Shown: positions 1 to 7,942, numbered from the stretch's first letter. The stretch: DNA of 64,000 nt from Marinobacter iranensis (GCF_029207565.1 NZ_JANCMW010000002.1:310001-374000); one strand, 5' to 3'. Notes: generated by a model from the letters alone, not told the origin. A program made the numbers and translations.

Positions 1-50
1 GTATCATTCGCCCTGAATTGAAATCAGTTATGCGTTTGAGGGGTGGGTGG

Positions 51-923
51 ATGAATAACTCGTGGTTCAAGCTGGCGCTATTGGCGCTGGTCGTCGTAGT
101 GGTTGCCGGGTGCAGTAAACCGGAAACCCCTCAGGAAGTGGCGGCGGAGTTCTGGCAGGCCATGGCGGAGAACGATGCCGACGCCATCGCTGAGCTGTCG
201 ACCCTTGCTGACCCTTCCGATTTCGACGGCTATGACCGCGAGTGGTTTGACACCGTACCGGACTTCGGGCGGGTAATTATCGATGAACGCGAAGCCACAA
301 TCGTGACCCGTTTGCCCTCCGAAAACGGAGCCTCCGGCGAGCGCCGGGAAGTGACGACCTATCTTGTGGAACTGAATGGTGACTGGCTGGTGGACTACGA
401 CCGCACCGGCGAGGCCATCATGAACCCCTCGCCTTTTGACGGTCTGGTGGGCGAGATCAACAAGCTGGGCGAGCGCCTGACCGCCACCTTCGGGCAGTCC
501 TCCGACGACCTCGCCCGCGAGATGGACGCCATGGCCCGCGAGTTCGAGGCCTATTCCGAGCAGACCCGCCGCCGGGCAGAGCAGGCCATGGAAGACTACG
601 GCCGTGCCCTGCAGGGATTTATGGAAGAACTGGAAAAATCCATTGAAGAGGCCCTGCAGAACAACCAGCAGGCCCCCGCCAGAGACCGCAGTGCCTTGCA
701 GCAAACCGCTGCAGACCTTGACCAGAGCAGCGACAGGCTGGATGAGCCGGACTTTGATGCTTTTGCAGACAGTTCCCGCGCATTGGCGGAGGCAGGGGCC
801 CGGTTTTCGCGGCTGAGTGACGACGCCTTCAAAGACTACCAGCGGGAATGGGACGCCAGACTGGACGAAATCAGAGAGCGCACCCGGGCGTTTTTCGAGG
901 ACCTTGAAGGTAGTGGTCGATAA
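51..923 (+). CDS. Predicted lipoprotein with a charged coiled-coil C-terminal half
   Basis: The protein has about 290 residues and no assigned role. The ATG at 51 is preferred over an in-frame ATG at 18 because it follows a G-rich ribosome-binding stretch and puts a lipoprotein signal at the N-terminus: MNNSW, a hydrophobic run of Leu/Ala/Val, then the lipobox VAGC. Residues after the lipobox (ETPQEVAAEFWQAM) resemble the short DUF4878/NTF2-like lipoprotein domain; this is recalled resemblance, not a search. The second half is rich in Glu, Arg, Ala and Gln and looks like long helices or a coiled coil. It is probably anchored in the inner or outer membrane facing the periplasm. A PHO box begins 5 bases after its stop codon. 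Confidence 0.6.
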   Translation: MNNSWFKLALLALVVVVVAGCSKPETPQEVAAEFWQAMAENDADAIAELSTLADPSDFDGYDREWFDTVPDFGRVIIDEREATIVTRLPSENGASGERREVTTYLVELNGDWLVDYDRTGEAIMNPSPFDGLVGEINKLGERLTATFGQSSDDLAREMDAMAREFEAYSEQTRRRAEQAMEDYGRALQGFMEELEKSIEEALQNNQQAPARDRSALQQTAADLDQSSDRLDEPDFDAFADSSRALAEAGARFSRLSDDAFKDYQREWDARLDEIRERTRAFFEDLEGSGR

Positions 924-927
924 CCAG

Positions 928-961
928 CCGTCATATCACTGTCATATTGTTCTGATGTACT
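928..961 (+). promoter_or_regulatory. PHO box with candidate -10 (PhoB-dependent promoter)
   Basis: Two direct 7-base repeats, CCGTCAT (928-934) and CTGTCAT (939-945), are separated by the 4 bases ATCA. This is the layout of a PhoB box and matches 13 of 14 conserved repeat bases. Ten bases further on is TGTACT (956-961), a fair -10 at the distance seen in PhoB promoters, where the box replaces the -35. Both repeats read on the plus strand, away from the ExoD-like gene, which is on the minus strand. The only thing downstream before an intrinsic terminator is about 75 noncoding bases. Confidence 0.55.
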
Positions 962-967
962 GAGGAT

Positions 968-1041
968 GTGTTAGTCACTGAAAGCGACTACGGGAGCTCC
1001 TGCTCCACTGCATCTTTGGGCCATCGGACGGCCCTTTTTTC
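968..1041 (+). ncRNA. Candidate PhoB-controlled small RNA
   Basis: Between the PHO-box promoter and an intrinsic terminator lies a stretch of about 75 bases with no reading frame of note. It could fold into three hairpins: TAGTC/GACTA near 972-990, GGAG/CTCC near 992-1006, and the terminator hairpin at 1018-1034 followed by six T. That is the form of a trans-acting sRNA. The alternative is that the terminator simply ends the lipoprotein gene and the PHO box is chance. Transcription has not been shown; this is inference from promoter plus terminator spacing. Confidence 0.4.
1018..1040 (+). terminator. Intrinsic terminator
   Basis: GGGCC and GGCCC form a stem around a 7-base loop and are followed directly by TTTTTT. 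It ends transcription on the plus strand, either from the lipoprotein gene at 51-923 or from the putative PhoB-dependent RNA. Confidence 0.75.
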
Positions 1042-1064
1042 TATGCAGAACGATCGTTGCAGCA

Positions 1065-1664
1065 TTATCCCGCCAGACTGGTTATTACAAACCAGCCGGT
1101 CACCAAAGTGAGCGACGTCGCCACAATCGCCAGCAGTCCGTCCCGGGCCACAATCGCCAGCCCGAACGCCATCAGCGCCGCCCCTGCGCCATTGGCACTG
1201 AACGGCACCACCTCCATCGCCGGCATGGCCATGGCCACCGCCATACAGATAATCGCCATAATATAGAGCCCCGGCCCGTCCACCAGAAACATAAGCCGTG
1301 GCCCTGTCCACCGGTCCAGAAACCGCGCCGGCTTGTGCAGCCAGTCAATTCCCTTCAACAGCTTTTCCTGCGGAACGGAGCGCTGCGAAATCCACGACGG
1401 CAACCAGATGGACCGGCGCCGGAACAACAGCTGCCCCAAGGTCAACACCACAATCATTCCGAGTATTGTAGGCACCCCCGGAATATCGCCAATCAGCGGC
1501 GCAAGGGTGATTAACCCCGCCACCAGCACCACCGGCCCGAAGGAACGCTCACCCACGCCATTGAGGATATCGTTCACTGACACCTGCCCGGAACTGCCCG
1601 CCGACTCGCGGATCTGGTTCAGGAGTTGTTGCATGTTGGTGGGGTCGTCGTGGTTTCTTTCCAT
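1065..1664 (-). CDS. ExoD-family membrane protein
   Basis: The protein is 199 residues from an ATG at 1664 that has AGGA 8 bases upstream; a longer frame starts at 1709 but lacks a good site. The N-terminus (LLNQIRESAGSSGQVSVNDIL) followed by FGPVVLVAGLITLAPLIGDIPGVPT is typical of the ExoD family, linked in rhizobia to exopolysaccharide synthesis. Hydrophobic segments lie near residues 38-70 and 120-195, so it is an integral inner-membrane protein. Its exact biochemical role is unknown across the family. It is a single-gene unit; the next plus-strand promoter starts about 95 bases upstream of its start. Confidence 0.7.
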   Translation of the reverse strand: MERNHDDPTNMQQLLNQIRESAGSSGQVSVNDILNGVGERSFGPVVLVAGLITLAPLIGDIPGVPTILGMIVVLTLGQLLFRRRSIWLPSWISQRSVPQEKLLKGIDWLHKPARFLDRWTGPRLMFLVDGPGLYIMAIICMAVAMAMPAMEVVPFSANGAGAALMAFGLAIVARDGLLAIVATSLTLVTGWFVITSLAG

Positions 1665-1759
1665 CACGTGTAATCCTGATACTGGAAACAGATAGTTACA
1701 ACATCGCACGTCGTGCAGGCCATTCAGAGTTGCAACACCGTGGACACTTATTCGGCACC

Positions 1760-1788
1760 TTGATTCTGTTTGTGCCGATGTATATATT
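1760..1788 (+). promoter_or_regulatory. Sigma-70 promoter of the antitoxin gene
   Basis: TTGATT (1760-1765), a 17-base spacer and TATATT (1783-1788) make a good vegetative promoter. Its -10 lies inside a repeated TGTATATA motif that may be the operator of the downstream CopG-type protein. Confidence 0.55.
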
Positions 1789-1799
1789 TTGTATATACA
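1779..1799. promoter_or_regulatory. Candidate operator: TGTATATA direct repeat / palindrome
   Basis: TGTATATA occurs at 1779-1786 and again at 1790-1797, 11 bases apart, about one helical turn. The second copy is part of the perfect palindrome TGTATATACA (1790-1799). Ribbon-helix-helix repressors typically bind short repeats with this spacing, and the site overlaps the -10 of the promoter for the CopG-type gene, so negative autoregulation is likely. Binding is inferred. Confidence 0.45.
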
Positions 1800-1886
1800 A
1801 CATTAAGGAGGATGTCCAAGCCGCTTCTCCAGTTAATGTTGGCGTGTGATGGCGATCAAAGTTCTATAAGCATAGTGAAATTAGAT

Positions 1887-2246
1887 ATGAGCGACAAAAT
1901 GAAGACAGTCCAGGATACTGAAGATGCCTGGGTAGACGGTTCACTTGGTAGAGATGAAGAATATGCCACTGTTGCAGAACCGATCGATGAAAAGGCTCTG
2001 AACAATGCAACAGGCCTTCAGATGATTTCGATTCGTCTTCAGAAATCACTGATAGAAGACTTTAAGAATATCGCTGAAATTAACGGGATTGGATATCAAC
2101 CGTTGATTCGCCAAGTGTTGAAACGCTTTGCGGATGCAGAGAAACGTCGCATTCTGCGCGAGAAGTCGGCGGATATGCGAGCTCTGAGTGGCGATGATAA
2201 CCACCACGATCCTGATAACAGTGAAGGAAAGAAAGCCTTCGGTTGA
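1887..2246 (+). CDS. CopG-family (ribbon-helix-helix) antitoxin, orphan
   Basis: This 119-residue protein starts MSDKMKTVQDTEDAW at an ATG at 1887. A longer frame opens upstream, but its ATG at 1812 directly abuts a Shine-Dalgarno AAGGAGG with no spacing. The core (LQMISIRLQKSLIEDFKNIA, then GIGYQPLIRQVLKRF) matches CopG/BrnA-type antitoxins: a short DNA-contacting strand and two helices with the YQxLIR motif. The N-terminal part is acidic and would contact a toxin. In BrnT/BrnA pairs the toxin lies just upstream, but the 75 bases between the strong ribosome-binding site and this ATG hold no toxin. It is therefore an orphan, or the remnant of a deleted toxin-antitoxin pair. The tail is Asp/His/Lys-rich and probably disordered. 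Confidence 0.65.
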   Translation: MSDKMKTVQDTEDAWVDGSLGRDEEYATVAEPIDEKALNNATGLQMISIRLQKSLIEDFKNIAEINGIGYQPLIRQVLKRFADAEKRRILREKSADMRALSGDDNHHDPDNSEGKKAFG

Positions 2247-2293
2247 ATCAGGAGATTGATAACAAAGGCTCGCCAGTTCGAATTCGTCAGGCA

Positions 2294-2319
2294 ATAAAAA
2301 GCCCCGTTTCCGGGGCTTT
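2294..2319 (-). terminator. Intrinsic terminator of tmRNA
   Basis: GCCCCG and CGGGGC form a stem around a short loop. Read on the minus strand it is followed by TTTTTATT, 45 bases past the tmRNA 3' end. On the plus strand it may also stop transcripts from the antitoxin gene. Confidence 0.75.
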
Positions 2320-2363
2320 GGGGCGTTTCGGTGGATCTCGATGGACCTCCTGAAACTCTTGGT

Positions 2364-2728
2364 TGGTGGAGACGGCGGGAATTGAACCCGCGTCCGCCAG
2401 TACTCAGCCTTGAGGTCTACATGTTTAGCGTCTCTCTATTGATTTAAGTTCAAGCGACCCGAGAGCCAGGGTGCAAGAACCGAGTTCTTTAAATCTTAGC
2501 CGTTAGCCAGTGAACTCTGGAAAACGGAGCATCCCGTAAGCGATGACGTCCTGAGATGTTGCTTCCGGGCTACGGGCGACCCGGTCAGGACGACTAGCAG
2601 CTTACGCTGCTAGTGCGTAGTTTTCGTCGTTTGCGACTATTGCGTTGCAGCTTTGGATTAACGAGATTCGCTGCCATCTCGACATGCACCCAAGGGTTCG
2701 CCACCGGCGTCGAAGCCATGTCGTCCCC
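2364..2728 (-). ncRNA. ssrA: Transfer-messenger RNA (tmRNA)
   Basis: The 5' end GGGGACGACATGGCTTCGAC (2728 downward) and the 3' end with GGTTCAATTCCCGCC and TCCACCA (2370-2364) are the diagnostic tRNA-like halves of a one-piece tmRNA, about 365 bases. The internal reading frame at 2634-2602 encodes the tag ANDENYALAA followed by TAA, identical to the E. coli tag. tmRNA enters stalled ribosomes with SmpB and adds the tag so that ClpXP and other proteases destroy the product. The smpB gene lies about 1.7 kb upstream on the same strand, separated by a lipid gene. Confidence 0.97.
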
Positions 2729-2736
2729 TTACCGAC

Positions 2737-2766
2737 AGTATATGTGGCTGCTTCCGCCAACTTCAA
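2737..2766 (-). promoter_or_regulatory. ssrA promoter
   Basis: On the minus strand TTGAAG (2766-2761), an 18-base spacer and TATACT (2742-2737) precede the mature 5' end at 2728 by 8 bases. The promoter lies between the stop of the WS/DGAT gene and ssrA, so tmRNA is made independently of it. Confidence 0.6.
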
Positions 2767-2813
2767 GGCTTAACTGGTTTTGTTTTGTGCCGCGCGTTGG
2801 GCAGTTGTACCTA

Positions 2814-4232
2814 TCAGCCCACCGCGAGGGCGGTTTCCTGTTCGCTGTTGTGGAGGGCAGCGTCCAGGAGTTCGGCAAAGCTGTTGCGAAAATGGCCTAT
2901 TACCTCGGCCGGGTCGGCCTTGATGTTTTTGTCGATGGTGATGCCGAACTGCACGGTGCCTGCGTAACTGAAAATGCTCATGCCAATGCCGATATTGCCG
3001 CTTTGTGGAACCCAGAACATGGGCTGGGTAAGCTTGGCGCCGGCCAGGTAAACCGGTTCCCTGGGGCCAGGTACGTTAGTAAGCACCGCCGAGGCCTTGT
3101 TGCTGAGCATGGAGAGTGCGCGCCGCTCCAGCACATCGGGGCCACGCCCGAACAGGTCCAGCAGGCTGTAGGTGACCTGGGCCTGGTAGGAGCGCTTCAG
3201 CCGGTTCATGTTTTCCTGTACCTGGCGGAATCGCATCACTGGGTCAGTCTCTTCCACGGGCAGGGTTACCAGTACCAGGCCGAACTGGTTACCCAGGGTT
3301 TCTATCGGTTGCCTCATCGGGCGCAGGTTGAACGGTACGGCAACACGTATACCGCACTCCGGTGTGACTTCTCCGGAGGCGACGAAGTGTCGTTGCAGGG
3401 CACCGGCCGCGGCACATAGCAGGACATCGTTGGCCGTACCCCGCAGTGCCCTGGCACACACCTTAACCTCGGCCAGGCTCAGGGGGTCGGCCCAGGCCAC
3501 GCGTTTGCGCCCACTCAGGGGTGTTTTCAGGCAGGTGTCGGGTTCCGCTGGTGTAAGCCCGAGTTTGAGCAGGTCGACGGCGATGTTGCCGGCGGCACTG
3601 ATCAGCTTGATCGGGTAATCCGGCTCGTTGCGGATGGATTTAAGGAACAGCCCTGCCTGCTCAATGGCGGTTTGTCCGTTGTGCAGGGCACGGCTGAAAA
3701 GCTGGCGCAAACCCGCGGGCGGCCGGACTGTGGGATGGCTTGAGGTTGATACCGTACTGAGTCGTGGTTCCGGGGAGCTGTCTGTCAGCGAGAGCAGTAC
3801 CCGAACCAGCGAGATGCCATCGGCTATGCAGTGGTGGATGCGTACCAGCAGGGCACAACCGCCCTGATAGTTTTCGATGTAGTGGATTTGCCAGAGCGGC
3901 CGCCGGAAATCCAGGGACGTGCTGGTGAGGTCGCTGGTCAGGGCCTGCAGTTCCTGCTTGCCTCCGTTCCCTGGCAGGGCAATTACGTGGATGTGGTTGT
4001 CGATATGGAAAAGCGGGTCGTCCTGCCAGTACGTGCGGTCGCCTTCGGTAACGACGCGTTGGCGAAAGCGGCGGAAGGTCAGAAAGCGCTCGTCCAGTGT
4101 GCGTTTGAGGCGTTTCAGGGCGATGGGCTGTTCAAATACCAGCACCGCCGAAATCATCATGGGGTTCTCGGGGCATTCCATGCGTAGCCATGAGCGATCT
4201 ACTGCGGACATGGATGTTTGTCTGCGAGTCAT
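2814..4232 (-). CDS. Wax ester synthase / diacylglycerol acyltransferase (WS/DGAT)
   Basis: This bifunctional acyltransferase family joins acyl-CoA to long-chain alcohols (wax esters) or to diacylglycerol (triacylglycerol), giving neutral storage lipids at the cytoplasmic membrane. The 472-residue length is normal. The catalytic motif HHxxxDG is present as HHCIADG at residues 133-139, and the C-terminal domain carries the conserved NVPGPREPVYLAG and the GNIGIGMSIFSYAG segment. The ATG at 4232 follows GGGAG by 7 bases. Marinobacter species carry several such genes and are known wax ester producers; which substrate this copy prefers cannot be read here. It stands alone between smpB and ssrA on the same strand. 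Confidence 0.9.
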   Translation of the reverse strand: MTRRQTSMSAVDRSWLRMECPENPMMISAVLVFEQPIALKRLKRTLDERFLTFRRFRQRVVTEGDRTYWQDDPLFHIDNHIHVIALPGNGGKQELQALTSDLTSTSLDFRRPLWQIHYIENYQGGCALLVRIHHCIADGISLVRVLLSLTDSSPEPRLSTVSTSSHPTVRPPAGLRQLFSRALHNGQTAIEQAGLFLKSIRNEPDYPIKLISAAGNIAVDLLKLGLTPAEPDTCLKTPLSGRKRVAWADPLSLAEVKVCARALRGTANDVLLCAAAGALQRHFVASGEVTPECGIRVAVPFNLRPMRQPIETLGNQFGLVLVTLPVEETDPVMRFRQVQENMNRLKRSYQAQVTYSLLDLFGRGPDVLERRALSMLSNKASAVLTNVPGPREPVYLAGAKLTQPMFWVPQSGNIGIGMSIFSYAGTVQFGITIDKNIKADPAEVIGHFRNSFAELLDAALHNSEQETALAVG

Positions 4233-4396
4233 CTTGCGCTCCCTTTGGTTCCCGTCTGTCCCTGGGTGGCCGCTGTCGATGTGCGGATAGTGCGTGTGGG
4301 GAAAGGAACGAGTATAGGACGATCAGGAAGGGGCGAAAAGAGGATGCAGATGCGACATAAATGGCGACGCATCATGCCGGGCCCGAGCCCGGCCGG

Positions 4397-4876
4397 TCAG
4401 ACGTTGGTTTCGCGGAGGATGCGCTGTTTCTGGCGGTTCCAGTCACGCTCTTTCTCAGTGGCGCGCTTGTCGAAGAGCTTCTTGCCTTTCACCAGGGCAA
4501 TCTCGCACTTCACCTTGTTCTTTTTCCAGTACATGGCCAGTGGAATGCAGGTATACCCGGCCTGGTTCACCTTACCCACAATTTTGGCGATTTCCTTGGC
4601 GTGCAGCAGCAGTTTGCGGGTTCGGGTCGGGTCCGCAATAACATGGGTGGAGGCTGTGCTCAGGGGGATGATGTGGGAACCCAGCAACCAGGCCTCGCCG
4701 TCCTTCAGCAATACGTAGGCATCGGTCAGTTGCGCTTTGCCGGCGCGGATGGATTTCACTTCCCAGCCGAGCAGTGCCAGGCCCGCCTCGAAGCGTTCCT
4801 CAATATGGTATTCGTGTTTTGCCTTTTTGTTCAGGGCAATGGTGGCGCTCGGTGCGCCGGGTTTCTTCTTGCTCAT
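4397..4876 (-). CDS. smpB: SsrA-binding protein SmpB
   Basis: SmpB (159 residues) binds the tRNA-like end of tmRNA and places it in the ribosomal A site during trans-translation. Family hallmarks are the beta-barrel core ([32 protein letters not shown]), the loop around LLHAKEI, and the basic C-terminal tail ([20 protein letters not shown]) that enters the mRNA channel. Length is normal. It is the partner of the ssrA gene at 2364-2728. Confidence 0.97.
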   Translation of the reverse strand: MSKKKPGAPSATIALNKKAKHEYHIEERFEAGLALLGWEVKSIRAGKAQLTDAYVLLKDGEAWLLGSHIIPLSTASTHVIADPTRTRKLLLHAKEIAKIVGKVNQAGYTCIPLAMYWKKNKVKCEIALVKGKKLFDKRATEKERDWNRQKQRILRETNV

Positions 4877-5055
4877 GAATCGATGATCCGGAGTCGGACA
4901 AGGAATTTACCGGGCGTATTCAGGCCGGAAAAGGGCGCATTGTAGCCCAGGAGTGCCAGACCGGTCACGAAATCGGCGCGATTGACTGAGTCGATGGTCG
5001 TATGGGTTGTAATTCCTCCGCTACAATGTGCGCTCAGATGTCGTCAGGGAACGGA

Positions 5056-6681
5056 ATGCCTACACCATACGAAACACCAATCGGGTCGTGGACCCGGCCA
5101 ACCACTTTCTTCTGGGCCGCGACGGGGGCAACCTTCGGCCTGGCGAATGTGTGGCAGTTTCCCTATCTGGCCGGCAAGCACGGTGGTGGGCTGTTTATTC
5201 TCCTGTACCTGGTCTGCCTGCTGCTGGTTACCCTGCCATTGATGGTCACGGAATCCGCCATGGGGCGGTACGCCCGGCACGGTCTGGTGCTGGCGATGGA
5301 CGGTTATGTTCGCCGTGCAGGGTGCTCCCGCGGCTGGATCTGGGCCGGCCGGCTGGGTGTTCTGGCGGCGTTTCTGGTGCTGTCCTTTACCGCTGTTTTC
5401 GGTGCCATCGCGCTGGCCTATGTGTTCTACGGTGCCATGGGGCGGTTTATCGGGGCTGAAGAAACCGAGGCGGCGGGCATTCTCTCCGCGCTGGTGTCGG
5501 ACCCGGGCGACTACCGGGTATTCATGGGCTGGCACGGCTTCTTTATGGTGCTGGTGGTGTGGGTGTCGATGCAGGGCGTGGTTGACGGCGTCGAACGGGC
5601 GGTGCGGGTAGTGGCGCCGGCAATGATACTGATTCTGCTGATGCTTTGTGGCCTGGCGGCCTGGGGTGGTGAATTCCGTAGCGCGTCGGATTTCATGCTG
5701 AGCTTCCATCCGGCCGACGTTACCCTGGGCAGCCTGCGCGCCGCCCTGTTCCATGCATTTTTCACCCTCGGCCTTGGTATGGGGGTGTGGACACTGTTCG
5801 GGGCCTATACGCCGGCGGGTACCCGCCTGAAGCGTTCGGTTCTGGCTGTGGTGCTGATGGATACCCTGATTGCCATCGCTGCCGGGCTGGCGATCTATTC
5901 GTTGGCTCCCGGCGGTCACTCCATGGAAGGGGAGCGCGGGTTCGGGTTGCTGTTCCTGTCCCTGCCGGTGGCGCTGTCGGAGTTCCCGGGGAGCCAGTTT
6001 CTGATTGCCGCTGTGTTTCTGGTGATCGTCATGATCGTGTGGACGACGTCGCTCTCGCTGCTGGAACCGGTGGTTGGCTGGTTCCGGGAGTGGACGGGCG
6101 CGCCGAGGGGCTGGTCGGCGTTCCTGATGGGCTGCGCGGTCTGGCTGGCGGGGCTCGGTTCGTTGTTGTCGTTCAATCTCTGGGCCGAGGAGCGCTTCGC
6201 TGGCGGCACACTGTTCCGTTGGCTGGAGCTGATTACCGGTGGGCTGATGATTCCGCTGGTGAGTATTCTGATTTCAGTATTTGCCGGCTGGTGCCTTACC
6301 CGCAACCTGACCTTTACCATGCTGGGTAAAGCACCGCGGCTGTTTGGCCGGATCTGGTTCTGGGTGATGCGGCTGGTTCTCCCGTTGGTGGTGACCTATA
6401 TCGGCCTTCAGTACACGGCTACATCCCTGGTGGCACTGTGTGATAACGGCAGTAACGCCTTCTGGTGCGGGCATTCGGAAGTGCTGGCGCCTGAATTGGT
6501 TGCGCCAGAGGCATCCAGTTCAGGAGATGGGCATGGCGCGGCCGATGAGCCAGACGTTGAAGAAGCGCCTGAAGCGAGACCGAGCGGGGAAAGCGGGGAA
6601 AGCGGGGAAAGCGGGGAGAATGGTCAGGAGGGGCAGGAAAATGACCCCAATAACGACGATATCCTTTATCATAGTGTCTGA
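5056..6681 (+). CDS. Sodium:neurotransmitter symporter family (SNF) transporter
   Basis: An integral membrane protein of about 541 residues. The start MPTPYETPIGSWTRP at 5056 follows AGGGA; in-frame ATGs at 5002 and 5038 are less likely. TM1 carries the family signature GATFGLANVWQFPYLAGKHGGG, the segment that builds the Na+ and substrate sites in LeuT-fold carriers. About eleven or twelve hydrophobic helices follow. Bacterial members take up amino acids or related amines with sodium; the substrate is not predictable. The C-terminus is an acidic, low-complexity cytoplasmic tail with a GES tripeptide repeat encoded by a 9-base tandem repeat (6584-6619). Confidence 0.88.
   Translation: MPTPYETPIGSWTRPTTFFWAATGATFGLANVWQFPYLAGKHGGGLFILLYLVCLLLVTLPLMVTESAMGRYARHGLVLAMDGYVRRAGCSRGWIWAGRLGVLAAFLVLSFTAVFGAIALAYVFYGAMGRFIGAEETEAAGILSALVSDPGDYRVFMGWHGFFMVLVVWVSMQGVVDGVERAVRVVAPAMILILLMLCGLAAWGGEFRSASDFMLSFHPADVTLGSLRAALFHAFFTLGLGMGVWTLFGAYTPAGTRLKRSVLAVVLMDTLIAIAAGLAIYSLAPGGHSMEGERGFGLLFLSLPVALSEFPGSQFLIAAVFLVIVMIVWTTSLSLLEPVVGWFREWTGAPRGWSAFLMGCAVWLAGLGSLLSFNLWAEERFAGGTLFRWLELITGGLMIPLVSILISVFAGWCLTRNLTFTMLGKAPRLFGRIWFWVMRLVLPLVVTYIGLQYTATSLVALCDNGSNAFWCGHSEVLAPELVAPEASSSGDGHGAADEPDVEEAPEARPSGESGESGESGENGQEGQENDPNNDDILYHSV
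6584..6619 (+). repeat. 9-bp coding tandem repeat
   Basis: Four head-to-tail copies of GCGGGGAAA (the last with one change) lie in the 3' end of the SNF transporter and encode Gly-Glu-Ser repeats. Unit number can vary without a frameshift because the unit is three codons. Confidence 0.85.
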
Positions 6682-6761
6682 CATTGTTGGCCTTCGTGAG
6701 GGTGCCGCCCGTAACAGGGCTTTATATTCAAGTGAGTTTGTAATCAGGACATCCGGTTCCA

Positions 6762-7208
6762 ATGCCCCATCAGATCGATAAAACTGCGCTGGTCATGCAC
6801 TCCGCGGAACGCATGTTTCACCTGGTCAATGATGTTGCCAGATATCCCGATTTTCTTCCCTGGTGCGCCGACACCGAAATACATGAACAGACAGACAGTG
6901 AAATCATGGCGTCCATGGATATCGCCAAGGGCGGTATCAGGCACCGGCTGACAACACGCAACCAGTTGTACCTGCCGCACACCATTGAAATGAGCCTGGT
7001 GGACGGGCCCTTCCGTAATCTCACTGGCCGCTGGCACTTTAAACCACTGGATGACCATGCCTGCAAAGTGGTGCTCACGTTGGAGTTCGAGTTCTCCGGA
7101 TCGCTGTCGAGGATGACGTTCGGGCCAGTGTTCAACCAGGCGGCGACAACCATGGTGGATGCTTTCTGCCGCCGTGCGGACCAGGTGTATCTCGGAGGTA
7201 CCCCATGA
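6762..7208 (+). CDS. ratA: RatA/COQ10-family START-like protein
   Basis: This 148-residue protein has the polyketide-cyclase/START fold: MLHLVNDVARYPDFLPWC-type N-terminus (HLVNDVARYPDFLPWC), a central antiparallel sheet and a C-terminal helix (NQAATTMVDAFCRRADQVY). In E. coli RatA was reported to block 70S assembly; related COQ10 proteins bind ubiquinone and aid respiration, so the toxin label may not describe its main job. Its stop overlaps the start of the next gene as ATGA, the usual ratA-rnfH pairing. Confidence 0.88.
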   Translation: MPHQIDKTALVMHSAERMFHLVNDVARYPDFLPWCADTEIHEQTDSEIMASMDIAKGGIRHRLTTRNQLYLPHTIEMSLVDGPFRNLTGRWHFKPLDDHACKVVLTLEFEFSGSLSRMTFGPVFNQAATTMVDAFCRRADQVYLGGTP

Positions 7209-7486
7209 TCCGTGTGGAGGTTGCTTTTGCCCGGCCGGACAGGCAGGAAATCATCAGCCTGGATGTGGATGAGGGTACCACCGCTGTCGAGGCTGTGAAG
7301 CGCTCTGGCATTGCTGCTGTGTTTCCGGAGGTGGACCCGGAAAACGACGACATGGGGATCTTCGGCAAGGTGATCAAGAACCCTTCAGACCATGAGCTGA
7401 GGGACGGCGACCGGGTTGAGATATACCGGCCGCTGAAGATCGACCCGAAGCAGGCCCGGCTCAACCGGGCAAAGAAGAAGGGCTGA
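7205..7486 (+). CDS. rnfH: RnfH/RatB ubiquitin-like protein
   Basis: A 93-residue protein of the RnfH family with a beta-grasp ubiquitin-like fold (IRVEVAFARPDRQEIISLDVDEGTT, then VGIFGKVIKNPSDHELRDGDRVEIYRPL-type end). Function is not firmly known; the name comes from rnf clusters in other bacteria, and it is also called RatB from its pairing with ratA. It is translationally coupled to ratA by a 4-base overlap and converges with bamE. Confidence 0.88.
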   Translation: MIRVEVAFARPDRQEIISLDVDEGTTAVEAVKRSGIAAVFPEVDPENDDMGIFGKVIKNPSDHELRDGDRVEIYRPLKIDPKQARLNRAKKKG

Positions 7487-7493
7487 TGTCGGC

Positions 7494-7820
7494 TCAGTAG
7501 GCGGGGGTTTCTTCCAGCAATTGGGCTTCGTAATGTGAGTACTGGTCGTTATCATAGTAAACGATGACCCGTTGCTCCTTGATGTCACCACCGCTGCGCT
7601 GGAAGGTGTACACGTAGTACTCCCGGGAAGGATCTGCGGGGTTTGTCATCAAGGGTGTTCCCAGCAGGGAATGGACCTGGCTGCGGGACATACCCTCGGC
7701 CAGTGAAGTCAGCTCTTCGTCGGTCAGTATGTTTCCCTGCTGTACGTTGATCTTGTATACGCCTGGGAAAACACAGCCAGCCATGATGAGAGTTAGAATG
7801 AGAGCTGTGAGCTTTTGCAT
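7494..7820 (-). CDS. bamE: Outer membrane assembly lipoprotein BamE
   Basis: BamE (108 residues) is a small lipoprotein of the BAM complex that inserts beta-barrel proteins into the outer membrane. The N-terminus MQKLTALILTLIMAGCVFPG has a clear lipobox with the modified Cys at about residue 16. The SmpA/OmlA fold follows: VQQGNILTDEELTSLAEGMS, RSQVHSLLGTPL, and YYVYTFQR. It is divergent from fur, a very common arrangement in gammaproteobacteria, and ends 7 bases from the rnfH stop. Confidence 0.94.
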   Translation of the reverse strand: MQKLTALILTLIMAGCVFPGVYKINVQQGNILTDEELTSLAEGMSRSQVHSLLGTPLMTNPADPSREYYVYTFQRSGGDIKEQRVIVYYDNDQYSHYEAQLLEETPAY

Positions 7821-7942
7821 CGCCGGGGGAAATCCTCTATCTTGAAATCGCCTGCCAGGGGCAGGTGTGACACGGTCTGACCGTTAACATGCGGCTTCAT
7901 CATACCGGAAGCCGTGAGGCACACCAAAGAGTGAATCGTAAC

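Noticed and set aside
2613-3419. Plus-strand frame of 268 codons
   Set aside because: It covers tmRNA and the antisense of the WS/DGAT gene, both of which are certain.
6762-7486. ratA-rnfH as a true toxin-antitoxin pair
   Set aside because: Despite the RatA/RatB names, both are widespread single-copy housekeeping-type genes; nothing in the locus shows toxin-antitoxin behaviour.
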